A stretch of 64,000 nucleotides of DNA from Methylococcus capsulatus (GTDB taxonomy: Bacteria; Pseudomonadota; Gammaproteobacteria; Methylococcales; Methylococcaceae). The stretch is taken from contig NZ_CP104311.1 in NCBI RefSeq assembly GCF_036864975.1, positions 1,714,001 to 1,778,000 on the forward strand, given 5' to 3'. Of this stretch, positions 18,793-27,799 are shown piece after piece. Below the pieces are notes generated by a model. It saw nothing but the letters and a program-made list of their open reading frames with translations, was not told where the DNA came from and searched no databases. A program made the position numbers and the translations under genes. Within the stretch, counting starts at the first letter, position 1. Each line of letters starts with the position of its first letter.

Positions 18793-19524
18793 ATGACGAC
18801 ACCCCGCATAGCCCTGGTGGGTATCACCAAGCATGGTGTCCGCAAGCTCCTGCAACTGGCAGAAAAGTTGCCGGAAGCCGAGGTGGTGGTCACGGAAAAA
18901 TTCGCCGATCTGCCGCCGCTGTTCAACACCGTGCGGGTACTGACCGGCGCTTTAAGCACCCACATCGGCGACCTGTTCGCCGGCTACGATCAACTGGTGT
19001 TTTTCGTGTCCCTGGGCGCGGTGGTGCGTCTGATCGCGCCCCATCTCAAATCCAAAGACGAAGACCCCGGCGTGCTGGTGGTGGACGATCATGCCCGGTT
19101 CGTCATACCGGTTCTGTCCGGCCATGTGGGCGGCGCCAATGCCTATGCCGAGCACCTGGCCGCGCTGCTCGGCGCCACGGCCGTGCTGACGACGGCGTCC
19201 GATGTCGGCAAAACCCTTCCGGTGGATATCCTGGGACGGGAACTGGGCTGGCAGGTGGAAGCGCCGAAGCTCAACATCACGAGGGTATCGGCCCATGTGG
19301 TGAACGAGGAGCCCATCGCCTTCGTGCAGGAGGCGGGTGCGCGCAACTGGTGGACCCGCTCTACGCCGCTGCCCGCCAACATCCACTGCTTCGAGCGCTT
19401 CGAGGACGTCGACCTGGACCGCTACCGGGCCGTGCTTTGGGTGACGCACCGCGCGATCGCGCCTGAACTCTGGACGAAGCTGGAAGAACGGCTGGTGGTC
19501 TACCGCCCGCCGGAATCGCCATGA
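18793..19524 (+). CDS. cbiG: CbiG, N-terminal and middle domains (cobalt-precorrin-5A hydrolase)
   Basis: CbiG opens the delta-lactone ring of cobalt-precorrin-5A and releases acetaldehyde. The 243 residues cover the N-terminal domain (FFVSLGAVVRLIAPHL near residue 75 and PVLSGHVGGANAYAEHLA near residue 104) and the middle domain. The C-terminal domain is not fused; it is the next gene, overlapping by 4 bases. CbiG is a marker of the oxygen-independent branch. Confidence 0.9.
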   Translation: MTTPRIALVGITKHGVRKLLQLAEKLPEAEVVVTEKFADLPPLFNTVRVLTGALSTHIGDLFAGYDQLVFFVSLGAVVRLIAPHLKSKDEDPGVLVVDDHARFVIPVLSGHVGGANAYAEHLAALLGATAVLTTASDVGKTLPVDILGRELGWQVEAPKLNITRVSAHVVNEEPIAFVQEAGARNWWTRSTPLPANIHCFERFEDVDLDRYRAVLWVTHRAIAPELWTKLEERLVVYRPPESP

Positions 19525-19922
19525 CGTGGGTCATTCTGGGGTTGGGTTGCGACCGCGGCACGGCGTTCGAGACGCTGCAAACGGCCGTGGCCGAGGCGCT
19601 GGCGCTGGCCGGGCTGAATCGCGAGGCGGTGGCGGGGCTAGCCACCATCGACAGGAAGAACGACGAAGTCGCGATCCTGGAACTGGCGGCCCGCCACGGT
19701 TGGCCAATGCACTTTTATCCTGCGGATGAACTGGCGCGCGTGCCGGTGCCCAATCCGTCGGAAGTGGTGCGCCGCCACATGGGCACGCCGGCGGTGGCCG
19801 AAGCCGCGGCCCTGCTCGCCGCCCGGGGTGGAATCGGCGATTTGCTGCTGGAAAAACACAAATACCGGGGCGCGGACGGCAAGAACGCCACGGTTTCAAT
19901 CGCAAGGCTGAACGATGAATAA
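19521..19922 (+). CDS. cobE: CobE / CbiG C-terminal domain protein
   Basis: A 133-residue protein matching the CobE/CbiG_C fold, with the start WVILGLGCDRGT, the ATIDRKNDE motif near residue 41, and VAEAAALLAARG. It is encoded directly after cbiG N-terminus in an ATGA overlap, so the two parts of CbiG are made as separate, coupled chains. It overlaps the cobJ start by 8 bases. Whether it pairs with CbiG or acts alone as CobE is not decided by sequence. Confidence 0.88.
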   Translation: MTWVILGLGCDRGTAFETLQTAVAEALALAGLNREAVAGLATIDRKNDEVAILELAARHGWPMHFYPADELARVPVPNPSEVVRRHMGTPAVAEAAALLAARGGIGDLLLEKHKYRGADGKNATVSIARLNDE

Positions 19923-21294
19923 AGGCAAAATCCTACTGGTAGGCTTCGGTCCCGGCGCCCCCGAGCACATGACCTACCGGGCGCGCGAAGCCATCGCCGA
20001 GGCGGACGTGGTGATCGGCTATTCCACTTATATCAAACTGGTGCAGGAGCTTCTGGATGGCAAGGAGGTGGTCCGCAAGGGGATGACCGAGGAAATCGAC
20101 CGCTGCGTGGAAGCCTACGAACATGCCCGGGAGGGCAAGACCGTGGCCCTGATTTCATCGGGTGACATCGGTATTTACGGCATGGCCGGCCCCACCTTCG
20201 AGGTGCTGCTGCAAGCCGGCTGGACCCCCGCCGGCGGCATCGCGGTGGAAGTGATTCCCGGTGCCACGGCCCTCAATGCCTGCGCGGCGCTGGTGGGCGC
20301 GCCGCTCACCCACGATTTTTGCGCCATCTCGCTGTCCGATCTGCTCACGCCCTGGCCGGTGATCGCCCGCCGCCTGGAAGCGGCGGCGCGGGGCGATTTC
20401 GTGGTGGCCTTGTACAACCCCAAAAGCGGCCGCCGCACCCGCCAGATCGTCGAAGCGCAGCGCATTCTGTTGCGACACCGGCGCAAGGATACGCCGGTGG
20501 CCATCGTCAAATCCGCCTACCGCCGCCGGCAGAACATCCAGATGACCACGCTCAGCGCCATGACCGACTGCGACATCGGCATGTTATGCACGGTGCTGAT
20601 CGGCAACCGTAGCACCGTCGTGCGCGAGGGGCTGATGATCACCCCCCGGGGCTATGCCAACAAATACGACGCCCTCACCGGTCCCGCCAAGGACGGCGAG
20701 CGGGCCGGACATTCCCTCGGCATGGGGTTGGCCGGCTGGCACGGCGGCGTACGCCGCTGGCTGCGCGATGATCCGGAACGCTCCCTGCGCGAGGCGGCTC
20801 GCCATTTCGACGCGCCTCTGGGCGAAATCCTCGCCGCCGTCGGTGCCGCTCAGCCGGATGACGAAGCCGGAACTCACCGGGCGACGGCCGTGGCGCAGCA
20901 GGACCTCGATGCCGTTCTGGACGGCGCGCGCCATTGGGGCCGGCTGCGTGCCGTGGTGCGCAGCGAGGGCGGCGGGGTGGCCGAGCTGCTGTGCGATGCC
21001 CAGGATTTCAGCCGCCGCGGCGATTGGCTCAACCTGGTCAACCCGCACTTCCATCTGCACGCGGACCTGTCCCGGGTCAGGGGCCTCTGGTTCTACAGTC
21101 GGGAACACCGCCAGCATGGGGTTTATTTCCTGGACGAAGGCGGGGACACGGTCTTCTCCTTGCTGCTGATCCAAGCGGACGGGAACTTCGACGCCGTCGC
21201 CCTGAGCCATTTCCACCAGTCCCGTGAACTATACGGGCAGCCTTTCGTCCCAGTAGACGAAGCACCCGAGCCGGAGACCGAAACCGATGACTGA
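19915..21294 (+). CDS. cobJ: Precorrin-3B / cobalt-precorrin-3 C17-methyltransferase fused to a HutX/ChuX-like domain
   Basis: Residues 1 to about 250 are CobJ/CbiH, which methylates C17 and drives ring contraction ([42 protein letters not shown]). After a linker, about residues 280-445 look like the heme-utilisation HutX/ChuX fold: an N-terminal helical piece ([14 protein letters not shown]), a central HWGRLRAVV, and the repeat [18 protein letters not shown] with [17 protein letters not shown]. The 459-residue length is nearly twice that of plain CobJ. The frame is continuous and the cysteine-rich gene downstream overlaps by 8 bases. The fold call for the tail is by eye. Confidence 0.85.
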   Translation: MNKGKILLVGFGPGAPEHMTYRAREAIAEADVVIGYSTYIKLVQELLDGKEVVRKGMTEEIDRCVEAYEHAREGKTVALISSGDIGIYGMAGPTFEVLLQAGWTPAGGIAVEVIPGATALNACAALVGAPLTHDFCAISLSDLLTPWPVIARRLEAAARGDFVVALYNPKSGRRTRQIVEAQRILLRHRRKDTPVAIVKSAYRRRQNIQMTTLSAMTDCDIGMLCTVLIGNRSTVVREGLMITPRGYANKYDALTGPAKDGERAGHSLGMGLAGWHGGVRRWLRDDPERSLREAARHFDAPLGEILAAVGAAQPDDEAGTHRATAVAQQDLDAVLDGARHWGRLRAVVRSEGGGVAELLCDAQDFSRRGDWLNLVNPHFHLHADLSRVRGLWFYSREHRQHGVYFLDEGGDTVFSLLLIQADGNFDAVALSHFHQSRELYGQPFVPVDEAPEPETETDD

Positions 21295-21643
21295 TATTCA
21301 AGACCCGAACAAGCCCAAAATGGGCGCTTACAAGCGCCACCTCCTGGTCTGCACGGGCCCGCGCTGTACCGCAAACGGCGAGTCGCAGGCTTTATTCGAC
21401 AGCCTGGGAGGGAAGTTCAAGGCCGCCGGCATCGATCAGGGCGAACTGCGCGTCAAGCGCACCCGCGTTTCCTGCTTCGCCACCTGCAAATCCGGTCCCC
21501 TCGTCTGCGTCCAGCCGGATGGCGTCTGGTACTACCATGTCACCGAGGCCAACCTGGACCGCATCATCCGCGAGCATCTGGTCGGCGGCACGCCGGTGGC
21601 CGAACTGATCTATCACCAGGGACCGAGCTGTGGCGCCATCTGA
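21287..21643 (+). CDS. Thioredoxin-fold [2Fe-2S] ferredoxin-like protein
   Basis: The 118-residue protein has the cysteine layout of (2Fe-2S) thioredoxin-like ferredoxins: CTGPRC near residue 22, then [18 protein letters not shown] near residues 64-81. It also keeps the [18 protein letters not shown] stretch. Such proteins occur in B12 operons and may feed electrons to a corrin ring step or to cobalt reduction. It overlaps cobJ and cobO, so it is part of the operon. The precise partner is unknown. Confidence 0.8.
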   Translation: MTDIQDPNKPKMGAYKRHLLVCTGPRCTANGESQALFDSLGGKFKAAGIDQGELRVKRTRVSCFATCKSGPLVCVQPDGVWYYHVTEANLDRIIREHLVGGTPVAELIYHQGPSCGAI

Positions 21644-22232
21644 GGAACGTCACCGTGCCCGTATGGCGCGGAAGCGGGAACTCATCGCGGCGAAGGTCGC
21701 CCGCGCCACTCAGGACAAAGGTCTATTGCTGGTGCTGACCGGCATCGGCAAGGGCAAAACCAGCTCGGCGTTCGGCATGGTCGCGCGGGCCCTGGGCCAC
21801 GGCATGAAAGTGGGCGTGGTGCAGTTCGTCAAGGGTGCGTTTTCTACGGGTGAGGAGGCGTTTTTCCGCCGGTTTCCCGACGAGGTCGATTACCGGGTCA
21901 TGGGCGAAGGCTTTACGTGGGTCACCCAGGACCGGCAGCGCGACATGCGGGCTGCCGAAAGGGCCTGGGAAACCGCCCGGGCCATGCTGCAAAAGCCGGA
22001 ACTGGGGCTGGTCGTGCTGGATGAGCTGAACATCGTGCTCAAACATGGCTATCTGCCTCTGGAGCAGGTATTGGCCGATTTGAGCCGGCGCGTCGCGGGT
22101 CAGCACGTGATCGTCACCGGTCGGGGCGCCAGGCCCGAATTGATCGAGGTGGCCGATACCGTCAGCGAAGTCACCCACGTCAAGCATGCTTTTGCCCAGG
22201 GCATCCGGGCACAAAAGGGGATCGAGTTTTGA
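21630..22232 (+). CDS. cobO: Cob(I)yrinic acid a,c-diamide adenosyltransferase
   Basis: CobO/BtuR attaches the 5'-deoxyadenosyl ligand to reduced cobalt. The 200-residue protein has the P-loop [14 protein letters not shown] near residue 37, [15 protein letters not shown], and the [15 protein letters not shown] stretch. Length and motifs are standard for the CobA/CobO type rather than PduO. It overlaps the ferredoxin gene by 14 bases and cobB by 4 bases. Confidence 0.95.
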   Translation: MAPSEERHRARMARKRELIAAKVARATQDKGLLLVLTGIGKGKTSSAFGMVARALGHGMKVGVVQFVKGAFSTGEEAFFRRFPDEVDYRVMGEGFTWVTQDRQRDMRAAERAWETARAMLQKPELGLVVLDELNIVLKHGYLPLEQVLADLSRRVAGQHVIVTGRGARPELIEVADTVSEVTHVKHAFAQGIRAQKGIEF

Positions 22233-23515
22233 ACACGACTTGTCCCGCCCTCCTGGTCGCCGGATCCGCTTCGGGCCAGGGCAAGACCACGCTGACGGCG
22301 GCGCTGGCGCGCCGCCACGTCCGCCAGGGACGGCGGGTGCGGGTGTTCAAGGTTGGCCCCGATTTTCTCGACCCGATGCTGCTTGCTGCGGCCAGCGGTC
22401 AGCCGGTCTATCAGCTTGATCTCTGGCTGGTCGGGGAGGCGCAATGCCGCCGGCTGCTGTTTGAAGCCGCGCAGGCCGCCGACTTGATCCTCATCGAGGG
22501 CGTCATGGGCCTGTTCGATGGCACGCCCTCGGCGGCGGACCTGGCGCAAACCTTCGGTATACCGGTACTGGCGGTGATCGATGCCTTTGGGATGGCGGAA
22601 ACCTTCGGGGCGGTCGCGCACGGGCTGGCGACTTACCGGCCGGACCTCCCCTTCGCCGGCGTCGTCGCCAATCGGGTGGCCTCGTCCAGCCATGCCGACC
22701 GGCTGCGCGCCAGCATGCCCAGGGCCATTCCATTCCGCGGGGCCTTCTTCCGTCAGCCCGATGCCGGCTTTCCCGACCGGCATCTGGGGTTGGTCCAATC
22801 CTTTGAACTCGACGATCTGGACCGGCGGCTGGACACGCTGGCCGATGCCATCTGCGGGATCGATCTTGCGGATCTGCCGGATAGCCTCCCGTTCGCACCC
22901 GAGCCCGCCGTCGCTCCGCCACGCCTGTTGCAAGGCGTACGCCTCGGCATCGCGCGGGACGAAGCCTTCTCTTTCCTCTATCCGGCCAACCTCGACTTGC
23001 TCAGCGCCATGGGCGCGAAGCTGATTTTTTTCTCGCCGCTGCGGGACCGGAGCTTGCCCCAGGTGGACAGCCTCTATCTCCCCGGCGGCTATCCCGAACT
23101 GCATTTGGCAACCTTGGCCGGCAATCGCGGGATGAAGGCGTCGCTGCAGGCGCATGTCGCCGCTGGTAAACCGCTGCTCGCCGAATGCGGCGGTCTCTTG
23201 TACCTGCTGGAGGAGCTGGTGGCCCATGACGGGACGGCCGGGGCGATGTGCGGCTTGCTGCCCGGACGGGGGCGGATGCAAACGCGGCTGACGGGCTTGG
23301 GATTACAGTTGGCCTCTTTCCGGTCCGGAACGCTGCGCGCTCACACCTTCCATTATTCGCGCCTGGAAACGCCACTGTCCCCGCGGCTCGTGGCGGAACG
23401 GCGCCAGGGAGGCGCGGGCGAAGCGGTCTACCAGGAGGGCCGGCTCACCGCGTCTTTTCTGCACTGGTATCTACCCTCCTGCCCCGAGGCGGCGGCGGAG
23501 CTGCTGCGGCCATGA
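22229..23515 (+). CDS. cobB: Cobyrinate a,c-diamide synthase
   Basis: CobB/CbiA amidates the a and c acetate groups of (hydrogeno)cobyrinate with glutamine and ATP. The 428-residue product has the N-terminal P-loop VAGSASGQGKTTLTAAL and KVGPDFLDP. Its C-terminal amidotransferase domain has YLPGGYPEL and the nucleophile in LLAECGGLLYLLEEL. In this cobalt-early context it likely acts as CbiA. It overlaps bluB by 4 bases. Confidence 0.95.
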   Translation: MNTTCPALLVAGSASGQGKTTLTAALARRHVRQGRRVRVFKVGPDFLDPMLLAAASGQPVYQLDLWLVGEAQCRRLLFEAAQAADLILIEGVMGLFDGTPSAADLAQTFGIPVLAVIDAFGMAETFGAVAHGLATYRPDLPFAGVVANRVASSSHADRLRASMPRAIPFRGAFFRQPDAGFPDRHLGLVQSFELDDLDRRLDTLADAICGIDLADLPDSLPFAPEPAVAPPRLLQGVRLGIARDEAFSFLYPANLDLLSAMGAKLIFFSPLRDRSLPQVDSLYLPGGYPELHLATLAGNRGMKASLQAHVAAGKPLLAECGGLLYLLEELVAHDGTAGAMCGLLPGRGRMQTRLTGLGLQLASFRSGTLRAHTFHYSRLETPLSPRLVAERRQGGAGEAVYQEGRLTASFLHWYLPSCPEAAAELLRP

Positions 23516-24177
23516 ATCCGCGCGATTTCACAGCGGAAGAAATCGAAGCCATCTACCGGGTGATTCGCGAACGGCGCGACATGCGCCATTTCCGGCCCGA
23601 TCCGGTCGATCCGGCGGTCCTTCGGCGTCTGCTGTGGGCCGCCCATCACGCGCCCAGCGTGGGATTCACGCAGCCCTGGCGCTTCATCCGTATCACCGAG
23701 CGCAGCTTGCGCGAGCGCATTCACGTCCTGGTCGAGGCTGAACGTCTGCGCACCGCCGAAGCCCTGGGTGAGAGGAAGGACGAATTCAGCAGACTCAAGA
23801 TCGAAGGGATCCGCGAATGCGCCGAGCTGCTGGCAGCGGTGCTCACCGACGGCCGTGAGCGGCAGGTCTTCGGGCGCCGTACCCTCCCCGAGATGGACTT
23901 GGCCTCGCTCGCCTGTGCCATCCAGAACATCTGGCTGGCGGCCCGAGCGGAGGGACTGGGCATGGGCTGGGTGTCCTTCTTCGATCCGGTGGCGCTGGCC
24001 AGGATGTTGGAAATTCCACCGGGCGGCAAACCGGTGGCGCTGCTTTGCCTGGGACATGTCGAGTCCTTCTACCCCCGCCCCTTGCTGGAATCGGCGGGTT
24101 GGGAACAGCGCCGCGACCTTGAGGACATGGTCTTCGAAAACCGCTGGAACCGGCGGGCGTTCGGAGTCGAGGGGTAG
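23512..24177 (+). CDS. bluB: 5,6-dimethylbenzimidazole synthase
   Basis: BluB breaks down reduced FMN with molecular oxygen to make the lower ligand of B12. The 221-residue protein has the nitroreductase-like FMN-binding start RRDMRHFRPDPVD, HHAPSVGFTQPWRFI, and the tail YPRPLLESAGWEQRR. The ATG at 23512 lies inside the end of cobB; longer upstream frame is a shadow. It is the last gene of the riboswitch operon and converges on cobC with a 9-base gap. Its need for oxygen shows the pathway runs in air. Confidence 0.93.
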   Translation: MNPRDFTAEEIEAIYRVIRERRDMRHFRPDPVDPAVLRRLLWAAHHAPSVGFTQPWRFIRITERSLRERIHVLVEAERLRTAEALGERKDEFSRLKIEGIRECAELLAAVLTDGRERQVFGRRTLPEMDLASLACAIQNIWLAARAEGLGMGWVSFFDPVALARMLEIPPGGKPVALLCLGHVESFYPRPLLESAGWEQRRDLEDMVFENRWNRRAFGVEG

Positions 24178-24186
24178 CACTCGCCG

Positions 24187-25173
24187 CTAGGCGGCGCGCC
24201 ATGCCGACAGCGTATGATCGAGGCGCGACCAGCCGCTTTCCGTCGCCGGCAGGCCGAACCGTAGGCCGGGCGGATGCTCGAACCGACGTGGCAGAATGAG
24301 GTGGTGCCTGATGTGCGCGTCGAGCCGGCGGGCATCATCGGTCCGCACCCATTGGAACAGCGGAGTGCCCCCGGCCGGCGCCAGGCCGTAGCGGGTCAGG
24401 AGCGCCGCCAGCCTCTGGCTGTCGCGGACTAGCTTCCGGCGGGCCTCGGCCTGCCAGGCGGAATCGGCCAGGGCCCGCTGTCCGAGCCAGCGCGCCGGTC
24501 CTGACACTGCCCACGGGCCGGCGATATCGCGCAAGGCTTCGAGCAAGGAGGGGCGGGCGGCGACGAACCCGAGACGGGCGCCGGGACAACCGAAAAACTT
24601 ACCGAAAGACCGCAGCACGATCAGCCCATCGTGCTTGGTTTCAGCGGCCAGACTTCCCTCCGGTGTGGGGTCCATGAAGGCTTCGTCCACCACCAGCCAA
24701 CCGCCTCCTTTCTGCAGCGCGGCGTGCCATCCTTTCAAACGCTCGATGTCACGGTACTCTCCGGTCGGGTTGTTGGGATTGACCACCACCACCACGTCGA
24801 ACCGCTTGATCTGTTGCTCCACGGTGCCGAGCCCCACTTCGTGGACCTCGTGTCCGTACTGCCGCCAGCCATGCGCGTGCTCGGCATAGGCCGGACTCAG
24901 CACGGCCACGCGGCTCGGTGGCCGAAGCCGGGGCAGGAGCTGAATCGCGGCTTGCGTGCCGGCCACCGGCAGCAGGGCCGGGGCGCCAAAATGAGCTGTT
25001 GCCGTTTCAACCAGTCCGTCCTCATCTTCCGGCAGCCGGGTCCAGCAGTCCGACGGGATTTCAGGAAATGGCCACGGACGGGGGCTGATGCCGGTGGACA
25101 AGTCCAGCCAGTCTTCCGGGCGGGTGCCCGTGGCGCGGGCCGCTTGCCGCAAACGTCCGCCGTGTTCAAGCAA
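24187..25173 (-). CDS. cobC: Threonine-phosphate decarboxylase
   Basis: This PLP enzyme (CobC in aerobic naming, CobD in Salmonella) turns L-threonine phosphate into aminopropanol phosphate for the nucleotide loop. The 328-residue protein starts LEHGGRLRQAARATG and has LDLSTGISPRPWP, VVVNPNNPTGEY, DEAFMDP, and the PLP lysine in LRSFGKFFGCPGARLGF. Its substrate would come from the PduX-like kinase encoded next to cobQ. It overlaps cbiB by 8 bases. Confidence 0.93.
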   Translation of the reverse strand: MLEHGGRLRQAARATGTRPEDWLDLSTGISPRPWPFPEIPSDCWTRLPEDEDGLVETATAHFGAPALLPVAGTQAAIQLLPRLRPPSRVAVLSPAYAEHAHGWRQYGHEVHEVGLGTVEQQIKRFDVVVVVNPNNPTGEYRDIERLKGWHAALQKGGGWLVVDEAFMDPTPEGSLAAETKHDGLIVLRSFGKFFGCPGARLGFVAARPSLLEALRDIAGPWAVSGPARWLGQRALADSAWQAEARRKLVRDSQRLAALLTRYGLAPAGGTPLFQWVRTDDARRLDAHIRHHLILPRRFEHPPGLRFGLPATESGWSRLDHTLSAWRAA

Positions 25174-26107
25174 GGGCGACGCCTCCGATGACGGCGGTCC
25201 AGAGCCAAAGCGTCAAGGAACGCCGGACGAGGGAGATAGCGCGCCCGATGTCGCGCATTTCGGCGGGTCGCCCGTAACCCAGCGCGGGCCGGTGTGTCAG
25301 GCTGCCGTGGTAGCTGGCCGGGCCGCCGAGCGCGATGCCCAGCGCTCCGGCCCCGGCTGCCATGACCGGGCCGGCGTTGGGGCTTTTCCAGTACCGGCCC
25401 TGATGACGCCAGGCTCGCAAAGCCGTGGGCAGGTGGCCGCACAGCGCATAGCTCATGGCCGTGAGCCGGGCCGGAAGATAATTGAGCACGTCATCCAGCC
25501 TGGCCGCCGCCCAGCCGAAATCCCGGTAGCGTTCGTTGCGGTATCCCCACATGGCGTCCAGGGTGTTGGCCAAGCGGTAGACGACCACGCCGGGCAGCCC
25601 TCCGGCTGCATACCAGAACAGCGCACCGAACACCGCATCGCAACCGTTCTCGAGCACCGATTCGACGGTGGCGGCAGCAATCTGTCTTGCGTCCATGGTC
25701 AGAACGTCGCGGCTGACGATACGCCCAACCGCCCGTCGCGCGTTTGTCAGGTCGTCATTCAGCAGGGCATTGCGAACGGCCTCGGCATGTTCGAAAAGGC
25801 TTCGGGCGCCCAATGCCAGGTAAAGGCCGGCGCCGGCGATGGCAGCTCCGATTGCGCCATGGCCCGCCAGGGGGAGCGATATCAGCCAAGCGGGTAACAG
25901 CAGACCGGTCACGGCTGCGATTCCGCGTATCCGCCGCGCCTTGGCCGAACACCCAGGCGGCCCATAGGTGACCGTTTCCATCCGGTTGGCCAGGCGGCCA
26001 AAGCCGACGAGAGGATGAAATTTGCGTGGTTCGCCCAGGAAGTGGTCGATGACGACGGCCACGGGCATGAGAAACAACGCAATAGCTTTTTCCGTGCTGG
26101 ATTCCAT
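25166..26107 (-). CDS. cbiB: Adenosylcobinamide-phosphate synthase (membrane)
   Basis: CbiB (CobD in the aerobic nomenclature) attaches aminopropanol phosphate to adenosylcobyrate. The 313-residue protein has several hydrophobic segments and the family start FLGEPRKFHPLVGFGRLA near residue 23, plus DVLNYLPARLTA and NAGPVMAAGAGAL. It is the upstream gene of a two-gene minus-strand unit with cobC. No riboswitch is visible upstream of 26107. Confidence 0.93.
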   Translation of the reverse strand: MESSTEKAIALFLMPVAVVIDHFLGEPRKFHPLVGFGRLANRMETVTYGPPGCSAKARRIRGIAAVTGLLLPAWLISLPLAGHGAIGAAIAGAGLYLALGARSLFEHAEAVRNALLNDDLTNARRAVGRIVSRDVLTMDARQIAAATVESVLENGCDAVFGALFWYAAGGLPGVVVYRLANTLDAMWGYRNERYRDFGWAAARLDDVLNYLPARLTAMSYALCGHLPTALRAWRHQGRYWKSPNAGPVMAAGAGALGIALGGPASYHGSLTHRPALGYGRPAEMRDIGRAISLVRRSLTLWLWTAVIGGVALA

Positions 26108-26264
26108 GGTTCATCGTTCAGGTGGAGCGGTCGGGTTGGAATTATGGAGAAGGTGTGCCTTGTTCGTCTTCCCTCTGGAAGAGGATTGGGGCCATGGAAA
26201 TGGCGGGCAGTTTGATTCAGCGGTGTCTCCCACGCGTTCCGGGGCCGCCAGGATATGCGTTTCC

Positions 26265-26576
26265 TTACCGGCGTCCCCCTGTGGCAGTCGGTTGAAGGCC
26301 CGCTTTTTTGTTAGCGAGAGCTTTTTTTTTCGTGATTTCCTTGTACAGCTGTAGAGCGCTGGCATAGCTATCCTGGTACTCCGGATGCCGGTCGGCCGTC
26401 GGCTTGATTCGTTCCGCGGTTTCGAACACTTCGTGGAGGAACGCCAAATCGCCGTCATCCAGCCATTCACCCCGGTCGACTTTTTCCTTCAGTGCGAAAG
26501 CCCTCGGAAGCCTCTGCGTCCCCAGCCGTTCCAACAGTGCCATCGCGATGCCGGTGTCTTTGGATACTTCGGTCAT
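26265..26576 (-). CDS. Hypothetical protein, 103 residues
   Basis: I do not recognise a family. The product is mostly helical by composition, with acidic and basic residues mixed (KEKVDRGEWLDDGDLAFLHE, DRHPEYQDSYASALQLYKEI) and a lysine-rich C-terminus. It has no signal peptide or membrane segment. A GGGAGG stretch lies only two bases before the ATG, closer than usual. It stands alone between cbiB and a broken gene. Confidence 0.6.
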   Translation of the reverse strand: MTEVSKDTGIAMALLERLGTQRLPRAFALKEKVDRGEWLDDGDLAFLHEVFETAERIKPTADRHPEYQDSYASALQLYKEITKKKALANKKAGLQPTATGGRR

Positions 26577-26743
26577 GGCCTCCCTTCTGAATTAGAGAAT
26601 GGAAGCCTGGATCGCCGCGGGTCCCTCGGGCGGCAGGATTCGGGCGCTTCGGTGCGCTCGGATTTTCCGGCGGGCGCGCGCCCGAGGCAAGGCGAATCTC
26701 CGACCCGCCGAATCCTGGTTCAGGGAAAACATGGAAACCGGCG

Positions 26744-27706
26744 TCATCCCAGGTAGCGCGAGAGCTCTTTCACCACATTGGGCCGGTCGGGAATTTTCCC
26801 TTTGGGGATGCGTCCGGCCAGGATGATTCTCCGCGATCCGGTCGCGGAGAACAGCTCCGTGAGTTGGAGTTCGCCGGCCGCCGCTGGGCCAAAATCCGCG
26901 AGCTTGATTCCGCGGTAATCCAGCCGCGGGGCGACCGGCCGGGTATCGAGCCATTTCTTGGATTGGCCCAGAACCTCTGTGATGCAGTCGAGGCTTTGGT
27001 CGAGGTTGAGAGCATTCGTCCCGAACTGCCCCAGCTCGGCGTCGATCGACTCGATCTCGGCTTCCGCCGCCTCGATGCCCGCTCCGTTGTGCCCGTCGTC
27101 GGCCAGGGCGGAGCCGAGGCTCCAGCCGCCCGCCCGCAGAGCATCGAGCCTGTGCCGCAGCGGGCAGCGTAGTGTTCCAATTCCACTCTTTTCCGGGTTT
27201 CCTGGGCAAGCCGTTCCAGTGCCCGTTCGATCAGGAAGTCGAAGGCGCGCTTTTTCAGTTCCCACCGGGTTCTCTTTTCGGAGGAAGCCGGGACGATGTA
27301 GCGGTGATGGGAGAAGCTGACTGCAGCTGGACTACATCCTTGTGCACGGCATCACCCTCCAGTTCCATGCCCAGCACCGTGCGTTCTTCCTTCCGCATCA
27401 GCAGCAGTCCGAAGATCGTCTCGGCCGGCATCTCCTCGCGATGCCGTAGGTACTCGCGGACGTCCTTGAGTTTGCCCTGCACGTCGTGGATGTGTTCGAC
27501 CGAGCTGAAGAAGGCCCGGATGCGCGGATCGGCGCCGAAACTGTATGCGCTGATCTCCGTCGGTGTCGACATGGCGTCGACCAGGGCCCGCAGGCGGCGG
27601 TCGGTGCCGTCCACGGCCCGTTCGAGGCAGCCTCGATCAGCGTCCGGTCGGGGCTGTCGTCGCCCTCTGCCGGCTGACCGAACAGGAAATTCAGGAATCG
27701 CAGCAC
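26744..27706 (-). pseudogene. Unrecognised gene broken by three frameshifts
   Basis: A GTG at 27706 with an AGGAGG site 8 bases before it starts LRFLNFLFGQPAEGDD. Near 27630 coding potential moves to a second frame (DGTDRRLRALVDAM, FFSSVEHIHDVQGKLKDV, HREEMPAETIFGLLLMRK). Near 27325 it moves to a third (SFSHHRYIVPASSEKRTRW, ELKKRAFDFLIERALERL), and near 27160 to a fourth segment (EAEIESIDAELGQFGTN, ending VVKELSRYLG). Joined, the pieces would give about 320 soluble residues. The family is unknown to me. Either real decay or sequence errors could explain the breaks. Confidence 0.65.
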
Positions 27707-27799
27707 GAAAACGGCCTCCTGTAGAATCGGATATGGTGGTCCGGATTGTACGCCTGTGGAATCCGAACTCTTTTTCTGCCTATCACCCTGATGTAAGCC

